NCBI RefSeq assembly: GCF_042681825.1
Contig: NZ_JBHUGH010000012.1
Location: 124,001-188,000, forward strand
Reading direction: 5' to 3'
DNA length: 64,000 nucleotides
DNA from: Halodurantibacterium flavum
GTDB lineage: Bacteria > Pseudomonadota > Alphaproteobacteria > Rhodobacterales > Rhodobacteraceae
In this document: positions 17,509 to 25,667 of the stretch, piece after piece
Numbering within the stretch: the first letter of the stretch is position 1
How the letters are laid out: each line of letters begins with the position of its first letter
The notes under the pieces: model-generated
The model's input: only the letters and a program-made list of their open reading frames with translations
Told to the model about the DNA's origin: nothing
The model's database searches: none
Program-made: the position numbers and the translations under genes

Positions 17509-19380
17509 GTGTTTCACGTGAAACATTTTGATGTCATTGTCGTGGGTGGTGGACACGCAGGCTGCGAGGCGGCCCACGCTGCCGCCCGCATGGGCGCGAC
17601 CGTGGCCTTGGTGACGCTTCACGCCAATACCATCGGCGTTATGTCCTGCAATCCGGCGATCGGGGGCTTGGGTAAAGGCCATCTTGTCCGAGAAGTCGAC
17701 GCCATGGATGGCATCATGGGACGCGCCGCAGATAGGGCAGGTATTCAGTTCCGGCTGCTGAACCGCAAGAAGGGCCCTGCTGTCCAAGGGCCGCGGACGC
17801 AGGCAGATCGAAAGCTGTATCGACTTGCCATATCAGCCGAGATTCAGGCGACTCCCGGCCTGACGGTGGTGGAAGGCGAGGCTGCGGATCTTCTGGTTGA
17901 CGCCGGTAGGGTCTCAGGCGTTCAGTTGGCTGACGGAACAGAGATCCGGTCACATAGCGTCATCATGACGACCGGGACCTTTCTTCGCGGCGTTATTCAT
18001 ATCGGCGACCAGCGTCGGGAAGGCGGGCGGATGGGAGAACGCCCTTCTGTTCGGCTGGCCGAGCGAATTTCCGATTTCGGGCTGCCACTCGGGCGCCTCA
18101 AGACCGGGACGCCGCCACGTCTGGACGGGCGGACGATCAACTGGGATGTGCTGGAGATGCAGCCGGGTGACGACGACCCGACCATGCTCTCGTTCCTCAA
18201 TCGGCGGCCAGAGGCGCGGCAAATCTCCTGCGGGATCACCCATACGAATGAGCGGACCCACGAGATTATTCGCGCGAATTTGAGCCGTTCGGCCATGTAT
18301 GGCGGACATATTGAGGGGGTAGGGCCGCGCTATTGTCCCTCGATCGAGGACAAGATCGTTCGGTTCGCGGATAAGACTTCTCATCAGATTTTCCTTGAGC
18401 CAGAAGGGCTTGATGACCCCACCGTCTATCCGAACGGCATCTCGACCTCCCTGCCGGAGGATGTGCAGCTGGACTACGTGCGCTCGATCACCGGGCTGGA
18501 CGATGTCACGATCCTGCAGCCAGGCTATGCAATCGAATATGACTATGTCGATCCGGTCAGCCTGCGCCCCACGCTGGAGCTGCGGGACGTTCCGGGCCTC
18601 TTTTTGGCGGGGCAGATCAACGGCACCACGGGATACGAAGAGGCTGCAGCCCAAGGGATGGTGGCTGGGCTGAACGCCGCCTTGCAGGCCAAGGATCGTG
18701 GGGAGGTCGTCTTTTCCCGCTCCGAGAGCTATATCGGCGTCATGATCGACGATCTTGTCACCCGCGGTGTCAGTGAACCCTACCGCATGTTCACGTCGCG
18801 GGCCGAATTCCGGCTGAAGCTCCGCGCGGATAATGCGGATCAGAGGCTTACCCCACTCGGCCTTGCGCTGGGATGTGTCGGCGAAAATCGGAAGCGAATC
18901 TTCGAAAACAAGGTGGAGCGGCTTGAACGCGCTCGTCATCTGCTTGAGGCGCGGACCTATAGCCCGACAGAGTTGGCCGCGCACGGTATCCGTGTCAGCC
19001 AGGATGGAGTCAGGCGCTCGGCCTTCACCGTTTTGTCCTTCCCGGATGTGAACTTCGATCAGTTGGAGGGCCTCGACACTTCGCTGAAAGACATCGACAT
19101 CGAGAGCCGGGAGCAGGTTGCCCGAGACGCGCTCTATTCCAACTATCTGGACCGGCAGGCCCTTGACGTAGCGGCCATGCAGCGCGATGAGGAGCACGCT
19201 TTGCCAGATGATTTCGACTATGGCGCCCTGTCTGGGCTGTCTAATGAACTCAAGGCAAAGCTGGCGCGGGTGAAGCCGCGTACCTTGGGTCAGGCGGGGC
19301 GCGTAGATGGAATGACCCCGGCGGCGCTGACTCTGATCCTTGCCAAGCTAAGGCAGATGGAAAAAAGGCGCAGTGCATGA
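17509..19380 (+). CDS. mnmG: tRNA U34 carboxymethylaminomethyl synthase subunit MnmG (GidA)
   Basis: MnmG is the FAD- and NADH-dependent partner of MnmE. The 623-residue frame starts MFHVKHFDVIVVGGGHAGCE; the dinucleotide motif GGGHAGCEAAHAAARMG, MSCNPAIGGLGKGHLVREVDA, LKTGTPPRLDG and NGTTGYEEAAAQG are diagnostic. The first codons are encoded by a parS site. Two GTG starts are possible: 17509 (MFHVKH) or 17518 (MKHFDV). AGGAG at 17505-17509 is 8 bases from the second and overlaps the first, which favours 17518, though MFHVKH is the usual annotation in this group. The end overlaps rsmG by 4 bases. Confidence 0.95.
   Translation: MFHVKHFDVIVVGGGHAGCEAAHAAARMGATVALVTLHANTIGVMSCNPAIGGLGKGHLVREVDAMDGIMGRAADRAGIQFRLLNRKKGPAVQGPRTQADRKLYRLAISAEIQATPGLTVVEGEAADLLVDAGRVSGVQLADGTEIRSHSVIMTTGTFLRGVIHIGDQRREGGRMGERPSVRLAERISDFGLPLGRLKTGTPPRLDGRTINWDVLEMQPGDDDPTMLSFLNRRPEARQISCGITHTNERTHEIIRANLSRSAMYGGHIEGVGPRYCPSIEDKIVRFADKTSHQIFLEPEGLDDPTVYPNGISTSLPEDVQLDYVRSITGLDDVTILQPGYAIEYDYVDPVSLRPTLELRDVPGLFLAGQINGTTGYEEAAAQGMVAGLNAALQAKDRGEVVFSRSESYIGVMIDDLVTRGVSEPYRMFTSRAEFRLKLRADNADQRLTPLGLALGCVGENRKRIFENKVERLERARHLLEARTYSPTELAAHGIRVSQDGVRRSAFTVLSFPDVNFDQLEGLDTSLKDIDIESREQVARDALYSNYLDRQALDVAAMQRDEEHALPDDFDYGALSGLSNELKAKLARVKPRTLGQAGRVDGMTPAALTLILAKLRQMEKRRSA
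17510..17525. promoter_or_regulatory. parS site 1 (ParB-binding, inside the mnmG start)
   Basis: TGTTTCACGTGAAACA, a perfect 16-base palindrome identical to the parS consensus of alphaproteobacteria. ParB loads here to segregate the origin. It overlaps the ribosome site and first codons of mnmG, about 3.2 kb right of oriC. Confidence 0.95.
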
Positions 19381-19997
19381 GGCCTGCGCAAGCGTTCCTG
19401 AATGACGTTGATGTTTCACGTGAAACAATCGAGCGGCTGGAGGCTTTTGAAGCGCTCCTCCGCCGCTGGAACGCCGCGATAAACCTCGTTTCGAAAACTA
19501 CGCTTGATGACGTGTGGACCCGGCATTTTCTCGACAGTGCGCAGGTGGCTGCGCTTTCTTCATCCGCATCCCATTGGGCTGATCTCGGAAGCGGCGGCGG
19601 GTTCCCCGGGCTCGTCGTTGCGGTTATCTACAAAGAAAAGAGCCCGGAAACGCGGTTTTCCCTGGTTGAATCGGATGCTCGCAAATCTGCGTTTCTTGCG
19701 ACTGTGATCCGGGATCTGGATCTGAAGGCTCAGGTCATCGCCAAGCGGATCGAAGCGACCGAGCCGTTGCGCGCGGATGTCGTGTCAGCGCGTGCGCTCG
19801 CGCCCTTGGCGACCCTTTGTGGCTACGCTGCGCGACACCTTGCCGACGGCGGCCGAGCGGTCTTTCTCAAGGGCGCAAATCACCGGGAAGAGATTGCCGA
19901 GGCGCGCAAGCTCTGGCAATTTGAGTGTCAGCTCCATCCGAGCGTTTCTGACCCGACCGGCGTCATCCTCTGCATTGAGAATATCCAGCATGTCTGA
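19377..19997 (+). CDS. rsmG: 16S rRNA (guanine-527-N7)-methyltransferase RsmG
   Basis: RsmG (GidB) methylates G527 of 16S rRNA with S-adenosylmethionine. The 206-residue protein shows LEAFEALLRRWNAAINLVSKTT, the RHFLDSAQ stretch, SAM-binding WADLGSGGGFPGL, and VVSARALAPLATLCGYAARHL. Length is normal. A second parS encodes DVSRET near residue 11. It overlaps mnmG by 4 bases and parA by 8 bases. Confidence 0.95.
   Translation: MRPAQAFLNDVDVSRETIERLEAFEALLRRWNAAINLVSKTTLDDVWTRHFLDSAQVAALSSSASHWADLGSGGGFPGLVVAVIYKEKSPETRFSLVESDARKSAFLATVIRDLDLKAQVIAKRIEATEPLRADVVSARALAPLATLCGYAARHLADGGRAVFLKGANHREEIAEARKLWQFECQLHPSVSDPTGVILCIENIQHV
19412..19427. promoter_or_regulatory. parS site 2 (inside rsmG)
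   Basis: TGTTTCACGTGAAACA again, perfect 16-base palindrome, 1.9 kb from site 1 and 0.6 kb upstream of parA. Confidence 0.95.
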
Positions 19998-20799
19998 TCC
20001 TCGTATCATCGCCATCACGAACCAGAAGGGCGGGGTGGGAAAGACGACAACGGCGATCAACCTCGCTGCCGCCGTGGCTGAACTGGGATTCAAGGTTCTG
20101 GTCGTCGATATCGACCCGCAGGGCAACGCGTCGACGGGCCTCGGCGTGGAACTGGGCGACCGGCGTTTTACCAGCTATGATCTGCTTTTGCAGGAAACCA
20201 AGGTCGCAGAGGTCGTTGTCCCGACAGCTTTCGAAGGAATTTTCCTGTGCCCGGCGACGGCCGATCTGGCCTCGGCGGATATTGATCTGGGGGGGACGGA
20301 TCGGCGCAGCTTCCTGCTGCACAGCGCCTTGCGTCAGACCGATCTGGCGGAAATGGGTTTCGATTATATCTTCATCGACTGCCCGCCATCGCTCAGCCTG
20401 CTGACCGTCAATGCGATGGTCGCCGCGCAGTCGGTTCTGGTGCCCCTGCAGGCCGAATTCTTCGCGCTCGAGGGGCTGTCGCAGCTTCTTCTGTCGGTCC
20501 GCCAGGTGCGGGAATCGGCCAATCCCGATCTCCGGATCGAGGGCGTGGTGATGACGATGTCCGACCGGCGCAATAACCTTTCGCAGCAGGTGGAACGGGA
20601 CGCCCGCGATCACCTTGGTGAACTGGTTTTCGCGACGGTGATCCCCCGCAATGTCCGCGTCAGCGAGGCGCCGTCCCATGCGATGCCGGTTCTTGCATAC
20701 GATTCAGCCTCGCGCGGAAGTGCCGCTTACCGGGCGCTCGCCCGCGAGATGTTGGTGGGGCATGGGGCAAAGATACAACAACTTGAGGGGCAGATATGA
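19990..20799 (+). CDS. parA: Chromosome partitioning ATPase ParA
   Basis: ParA is the ATPase that moves ParB-parS complexes after replication. The 269-residue protein begins MSDPRIIAITNQKGGVGKTT with the deviant Walker A motif at about 13-20, then VVDIDPQGNASTGLG, YIFIDCPPSLSLLTVNA and the VIPRNVRVSEAPSHAMPV block. The ATG at 19990 is inside the rsmG end (8-base overlap) and gives the standard N-terminus; the larger upstream frame is a shadow of rsmG. Confidence 0.96.
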   Translation: MSDPRIIAITNQKGGVGKTTTAINLAAAVAELGFKVLVVDIDPQGNASTGLGVELGDRRFTSYDLLLQETKVAEVVVPTAFEGIFLCPATADLASADIDLGGTDRRSFLLHSALRQTDLAEMGFDYIFIDCPPSLSLLTVNAMVAAQSVLVPLQAEFFALEGLSQLLLSVRQVRESANPDLRIEGVVMTMSDRRNNLSQQVERDARDHLGELVFATVIPRNVRVSEAPSHAMPVLAYDSASRGSAAYRALAREMLVGHGAKIQQLEGQI

Positions 20800-21698
20800 T
20801 GGAAAAGAAGCAGGAACGTCGCAGTGGCCTCGGTCGCGGTTTGTCGGCGCTCATGGCGGATGTTCAGCTTGACGCCCGTCCCTCTGAGGATCGCTCAAAG
20901 CGCGCCGACCTTTCCGTTCCCGTTGAAAAGGTCTTTCCCAACCCCGATCAGCCGCGCCGCCATTTTGCCCGTGAGGCGCTGGAGGAGCTTGCAGCCTCGA
21001 TCCGCGAAAAGGGCATCATCCAGCCCCTGATCGTCCGGCGCCGCGAGGCAGAGCCTTCCACCTATGAGATCGTTGCAGGCGAACGCCGCTGGCGCGCGGC
21101 GCAGATCGCCCAGCTCCACGAAGTGCCGGTTCTGGTACGCGAACTATCGGATACGGAAGTTCTCGAAGTCGCGATTATCGAGAATATTCAAAGGGCTGAC
21201 CTTAATCCCGTCGAAGAGGCGATGAGCTATCGCCAGTTGATGACCCGGTTCGGGCACACGCAGGAAAAGCTGGCCGAGGCGCTCAGCAAAAGCCGCAGCC
21301 ATATCGCGAACCTGATGCGGCTGTTGCAGCTTCCCGAGGAAGTTCAGGCCTATCTGCGAGAGGGTAAGCTGACCGCCGGTCATGCGCGGGCGTTGATCAC
21401 CAGCGAAAACCCGGCGGAACTGGCGCGACAGGTGATCGCGCGCGAACTTTCGGTGCGTGAAACCGAGGCGCTGGTGAAAAAGCCGAAGCCCGCGCCTTCG
21501 GAGCGTCGCGAACGGGCAGGGGGTGCCGAAAAGGACGCGGATACCCGCGCGCTTGAGGGCGATCTTTCCGCCAATCTCGGGATGGCCGTGGAAATCGAGC
21601 ACAAGGCGGATGGCGCAGGACGGATCAGCATCCGCTATGAGACGCTCGAGGATCTGGACCGGCTTTGCCAGATCCTGACGCCCTCGCGCGTGGCCTGA
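20796..21698 (+). CDS. parB: Chromosome partitioning protein ParB
   Basis: ParB is the CTP-dependent clamp that binds parS. The 300-residue protein has the N-terminal ParA-interaction region GLGRGLSALMAD, CTP-binding boxes around NPDQPRRHF, IREKGIIQPLIVR and GERRWRAAQIAQL, the helix-turn-helix around LAEALSKSRSHIANLMRLLQLP, and a C-terminal dimer domain (GRISIRYETLEDLDRLC). It overlaps parA by 4 bases; ATG at 20796 or the adjacent one at 20799 could be used. Confidence 0.96.
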   Translation: MMEKKQERRSGLGRGLSALMADVQLDARPSEDRSKRADLSVPVEKVFPNPDQPRRHFAREALEELAASIREKGIIQPLIVRRREAEPSTYEIVAGERRWRAAQIAQLHEVPVLVRELSDTEVLEVAIIENIQRADLNPVEEAMSYRQLMTRFGHTQEKLAEALSKSRSHIANLMRLLQLPEEVQAYLREGKLTAGHARALITSENPAELARQVIARELSVRETEALVKKPKPAPSERRERAGGAEKDADTRALEGDLSANLGMAVEIEHKADGAGRISIRYETLEDLDRLCQILTPSRVA

Positions 21699-21705
21699 CA
21701 GGGGC

Positions 21706-22437
21706 TTATGCGATGCGCAGCGGGTGCAGCTTTTCGTAATAGGGTAGCGCCTGCGCGACCAGATCCGCATAGGCGCCCGTCAACGCAGGGAGCGGGCCTT
21801 CGGCCCCGTCGAACCCGGTCGACCGATGAACGGCGCCATACCAGTGCGGCGCCCAGACGCCATCGTCCCTGTGGCCACCGGCGGGCCAGTGCAGCATCGC
21901 GGGATCAAAGCCGATTCCGATCGCTGAACAAAGGCCGCTCAGCGCCGCCCCGGGGTTCGCGCGGATATCGGCGCTGTCGATGACGATGGGCGTCTGGCCC
22001 CAGCCTTGCACCAGGTCGAACAGTTCCGCCTGCTGGCGAAAGCCGAGATCGTCCAGGTCGGGCCCTTCTCGTTTCGCGGAATAAGAGGCGACGACACGTG
22101 CCGGGTGGCGGATGAGGAAGACGTTCACACAGTCCCTCATCCAGTCGCGCGGGATACCCGGCAGCATGTGCTGCGTCATGTGTTTCTGGTAAAAGACCGG
22201 CTTGCCGGGGTCGGAAAGCAGGCCCTTGATGACTGCCGCGGGGTCCTGCGGCTGGACCGCCAGAACCTCGGCCCGCATGGGATGGTCGAGCCCCGTTTGC
22301 GCCAGATAGGCCGCGTAGAAGGGTTCATCGACCACCGCGCAATCGGATCTTGCGCCAAAGGAATACATCAACGCCGTGGACAGATTCCGCGGCCCCGACC
22401 ACATCGCGATCCTGATCATGCGTGCCTCCGGTTTCAT
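21706..22437 (-). CDS. Sulfotransferase-fold protein of unknown substrate
   Basis: A 243-residue protein with MWSGPRNLSTALMYSFGAR at about 12-30 (a PAPS-type phosphosulfate loop) and VVDEPFYAAYLAQTG, then FLIRHPARVVASYSAKREG, which resembles the 3'-phosphate-binding motif of sulfotransferases. Some relatives are annotated as sulfotransferase-like or fused to aminotransferases; the acceptor is unknown. The start overlaps the stop of the upstream sugar kinase (ATGA), so the two are coexpressed. It converges on parB. Confidence 0.65.
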   Translation of the reverse strand: MKPEARMIRIAMWSGPRNLSTALMYSFGARSDCAVVDEPFYAAYLAQTGLDHPMRAEVLAVQPQDPAAVIKGLLSDPGKPVFYQKHMTQHMLPGIPRDWMRDCVNVFLIRHPARVVASYSAKREGPDLDDLGFRQQAELFDLVQGWGQTPIVIDSADIRANPGAALSGLCSAIGIGFDPAMLHWPAGGHRDDGVWAPHWYGAVHRSTGFDGAEGPLPALTGAYADLVAQALPYYEKLHPLRIA

Positions 22438-23288
22438 GGATGTCGGTAAAGGAAATCCTCGATTTCCGCGGCGTCAGGCATCGCGTCGGCTGTGCCGTGC
22501 CGCGTGACCTGGATCGCGGCGGCGGCGCTGGCCCGGCGCATCGCGTCGGTCGGCGAAAAGCCGGCATCCAGCGCGGCGGCGATGTTCCCCGTGAAACAGT
22601 CGCCGGCGCCGGTCGTGTCGACGGCATCGACGGCAAAGGCCGGAACTTTCGCCATGCCCCGCCATTCGGCGCCATCCCCCCCACGGGTCACGATCAGGTC
22701 CGGCCCCTCGACCTTGCCCAGGGCGGCGAGAAGCTGCTGTTCCTCGATGGCGTTTACGCAGAGGATGTGGATATGCGGCAGAACCTCGCGCACGGCATCG
22801 ACCGAAAAGGGTGCCGCGGAATAGATCACCCGCAAGCCGCGCGCCCGTGCCAGTTCCGCTGCATAGGCTTGATGCGAAGTTTCGTTCTGAATCAAGAGGA
22901 TGTCGCCCGCCTGCGCCTGATCCAGCGCATCCGTCACCCAGTCACGCGGCAGCGCCCGGTTTGCGCCGGCATGGATGACGATGCTGTTTTCACCGCTCGC
23001 GTCGATGTTTATGATGGCGTGACCGGTGGTGCCGGACAGGCGGGCGATCGGAGCCGTGTCTATCCCTTCGGCCTCCAGCCGGTGGATGACGGCCTCATCG
23101 GCCTCGCCGACCGCGCCGATGTGATGCACCGTGGCGCCCGCGCGGGCGGCGGCGACCGACTGGTTCGCCCCCTTGCCGCCCAACCCCTGCCGATACTCCG
23201 TCGCGGCAAGCGTTTCCCCCGGCGCAGGCAGATGCGGCAGGCGATAGAAGTGGTCGATATTGATCGACCCGAGGTTCCACACGGCCAT
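22434..23288 (-). CDS. PfkB-family carbohydrate kinase, ribokinase-like
   Basis: A 284-residue sugar kinase. The N-terminus NLGSINIDHFYRLPHLPAPGETL and GGKGANQSVAAARAG match the first PfkB signature; VDTTGAGDCFTGNIAAAL at about 233-250 is the second signature with the catalytic Asp. Ribokinase is the closest look-alike, phosphorylating ribose at O5, but other sugars or nucleosides are possible. It is 3 bases downstream of maeB in the same direction and overlaps the sulfotransferase-like gene. Confidence 0.8.
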   Translation of the reverse strand: MAVWNLGSINIDHFYRLPHLPAPGETLAATEYRQGLGGKGANQSVAAARAGATVHHIGAVGEADEAVIHRLEAEGIDTAPIARLSGTTGHAIINIDASGENSIVIHAGANRALPRDWVTDALDQAQAGDILLIQNETSHQAYAAELARARGLRVIYSAAPFSVDAVREVLPHIHILCVNAIEEQQLLAALGKVEGPDLIVTRGGDGAEWRGMAKVPAFAVDAVDTTGAGDCFTGNIAAALDAGFSPTDAMRRASAAAAIQVTRHGTADAMPDAAEIEDFLYRHP

Positions 23289-23291
23289 TGT

Positions 23292-25550
23292 TCAGCCCAT
23301 CTTGCAGGCGGCCATCGCGGCCATGTTCAGAATGTCGTTCATCGTGGCGGTCGTGCTGCAGATCTGGATCGGCTTGGTGACGCCCGTCAGGATGGGACCG
23401 ATCACCGTCGCCCCCGCCATTTCCTGCATCAGCTTGACCGAGATCGAGGCCGAATGGCGCGCCGGAACGACCAGAATATTCGCCGGGCCCGTCAGGCGTG
23501 AAAACGGGTAATGCGCCATGACCTCGGGGTTGAGTGCCACATCCACGGTCATCTCGCCTTCGTATTCGAAATCGACCTTGCGCGCATCGAGCACCACCGG
23601 CGCCTGATGCATCTTTTCGGCGCGTTCCGACACCGGATAGCCAAAGGTCGAGAATGAGACGAAGGCCACGCGCGGCTCCAGCCCCAGGTTGCGGGCGACA
23701 CCGGCCGCGCGCGTCGCGATCAGCGCAAGATCCTGTTCATCCGGCCACTCATGCACCAGCGTATCGCCGATCAGCAGGATCCGCCCCTTGTGCAGCAAGG
23801 CCGTGACCCCGACCGCACCGTCCTGAGCGCCCGCATCGAAGACATGGTTGATATGTTCAAGCACATGCGCCGATTTGCGCGTGGCACCCGTCACCAGACC
23901 GTCGCCATGCCCATGCGCCAGCATCAGCGCCGAAAAGACATGCCGGTCCCGGGCCGCGAGGCGGTGGATATCCTGCCGGTCGAAGCCCTTGCGCTGCAAG
24001 CGGGCATAGAGAAAGTCCTTGTAGGTCTCCAGATGCCGGGAATTGGCCGCGTTCACGACCTCGAGCTCCCGTTGGGCATCGCCGAGGCCCGCGGCTTCCA
24101 GCTTTTCGCGAACGTCAGCCTCGCGCCCGACGACCAGCGCCTTGCCAAGGCCGGACCGCTGCCAGGCGACCGCCGCCCGCAGAACGCGCGGGTCGTCGCC
24201 TTCGGCAAAGATCATGCGGGCCTGCGCCGATTTCGCACGGGCATAGATGCCCTGCAGGATGCTTGCCGTCGGGTCCATGCGGGATTTCAGCGACATCTCA
24301 TAGGCGGCCATGTCGATGATCGGGCGGCGCGCCACGCCCGTGTCCATCCCGGCCTTGGCGACGGCGGGCGGGATCACATGGATCAGGCGCGGATCGAACG
24401 GCGTCGGGATGATGTAGTCCCGGCCAAAGGCCAGCTTGCGGCCATAGGCCATGGCGACCTCATCGGGCACGTCAAGACGGGCAAGCCGCGCCAAGGCCTC
24501 GGCACAGGCGATCTTCATCTCGTCGTTGATCGCCCGGGCATGGATATCGAGCGCCCCGCGAAAGAGGTAGGGAAAGCCCAGGACGTTGTTCACCTGATTG
24601 GGATAGTCGCTGCGCCCGGTCGCCACGATCGCGTCGGGGCGTACGGCATGGGCCTCTTCGGGCGTGATTTCAGGGTCGGGGTTGGCCATCGCAAAGATCA
24701 CCGGGTTTTCGGCCATGCTGGCCACCATTTCGGGGGTCACGGCGCCCTTGGCCGAGACGCCCAGAAACACGTCCGCGCCCACCATCGCCTCTTCCAGCGT
24801 CCGTGCGTCGGTGCGGGCGGCATGGGCCGATTTCCACTGGTTCATGCCCTCGGTGCGGCCCTGCCAGATCACGCCCTTGGTGTCGCACATGATGCAGTTG
24901 TCATGGCGCGCGCCCATGGATTTCAGAAGCTCCAGACAGGCGATCCCCGCCGCGCCGGCGCCGTTCAGCACGATCCTGACGTCCTCGATCTTCTTGCCGC
25001 TGATCTCCAGCGCATTGATGAGACCCGCCGCGCAGATGACCGCCGTGCCGTGCTGATCGTCGTGAAAGACGGGGATGTCCATCTCCTCTTTCAGGCGCTG
25101 CTCGATGATGAAACATTCCGGCGCCTTGATATCCTCAAGGTTGATGCCGCCAAAGGTCGGCCCCATCAGCTTGACCGCGCGGATGATTTCCTCGGCATCC
25201 TCGCTGTCCAGCTCGATGTCGATCGCATTCACGTCCGCGAACCGCTTGAAGAGCACCGCCTTGCCCTCCATCACCGGTTTTGAGGCGAGCGCGCCGAGAT
25301 TGCCCAGCCCCAGGATCGCGGTACCGTTCGAGATCACCGCGACCATGTTGCCCTTGGTGGTGTAGTCATAGGCGGTCTCGGGGCGTTCGGCGATGGCCTG
25401 TACGGGCACCGCCACGCCGGGGGAATAGGCGAGCGACAGGTCGCGCTGTGTCGCCATCGGCTTGGAGGCGGAAATCTCGTATTTCCCCGGCTGCGGCTCC
25501 AGGTGATAGGCCAGCGCCTCTTCTCGGGTGGTTTTGGCGTTGCTCGACAT
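23292..25550 (-). CDS. maeB: NADP-dependent malic enzyme (two-domain type)
   Basis: Oxidatively decarboxylates malate to pyruvate and gives NADPH. The 752-residue protein has the malic domain (about 1-430: YSPGVAVPVQAIAERPE, YTTKGNMVAVISNGTAILGLGN, FHDDQHGTAVI, LNGAGAAGIACLELL, FAMANPDPEITPE) followed by a phosphotransacetylase-like C-terminal domain (about 440-752: YARAKSAQARMIFAEGDDPRVLRAA, SFSTFGYPVSERAEKM). This is the usual MaeB architecture, where the second domain is regulatory. The ATG at 25550 begins MSSNAKTTREEAL; longer frames read into mutS antisense. Confidence 0.95.
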   Translation of the reverse strand: MSSNAKTTREEALAYHLEPQPGKYEISASKPMATQRDLSLAYSPGVAVPVQAIAERPETAYDYTTKGNMVAVISNGTAILGLGNLGALASKPVMEGKAVLFKRFADVNAIDIELDSEDAEEIIRAVKLMGPTFGGINLEDIKAPECFIIEQRLKEEMDIPVFHDDQHGTAVICAAGLINALEISGKKIEDVRIVLNGAGAAGIACLELLKSMGARHDNCIMCDTKGVIWQGRTEGMNQWKSAHAARTDARTLEEAMVGADVFLGVSAKGAVTPEMVASMAENPVIFAMANPDPEITPEEAHAVRPDAIVATGRSDYPNQVNNVLGFPYLFRGALDIHARAINDEMKIACAEALARLARLDVPDEVAMAYGRKLAFGRDYIIPTPFDPRLIHVIPPAVAKAGMDTGVARRPIIDMAAYEMSLKSRMDPTASILQGIYARAKSAQARMIFAEGDDPRVLRAAVAWQRSGLGKALVVGREADVREKLEAAGLGDAQRELEVVNAANSRHLETYKDFLYARLQRKGFDRQDIHRLAARDRHVFSALMLAHGHGDGLVTGATRKSAHVLEHINHVFDAGAQDGAVGVTALLHKGRILLIGDTLVHEWPDEQDLALIATRAAGVARNLGLEPRVAFVSFSTFGYPVSERAEKMHQAPVVLDARKVDFEYEGEMTVDVALNPEVMAHYPFSRLTGPANILVVPARHSASISVKLMQEMAGATVIGPILTGVTKPIQICSTTATMNDILNMAAMAACKMG

Positions 25551-25667
25551 GGCAGTTCCTTCCTCGGTCGCCCTTGTCATAGCAAAGCGTGCGTATCCGA
25601 ACAGCCGGAAATCTGCTTTTCGCGGACAGGCCACTTTTGTAGGGTCGGCGCAAAGCGAGGGGCAGAG

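Noticed and set aside
22583..22598. parS-like TGTTCCCCGTGAAACA inside the PfkB kinase gene.
   Set aside because: It falls on the conserved DCFTGN codons of the family, so the match is explained by protein sequence.
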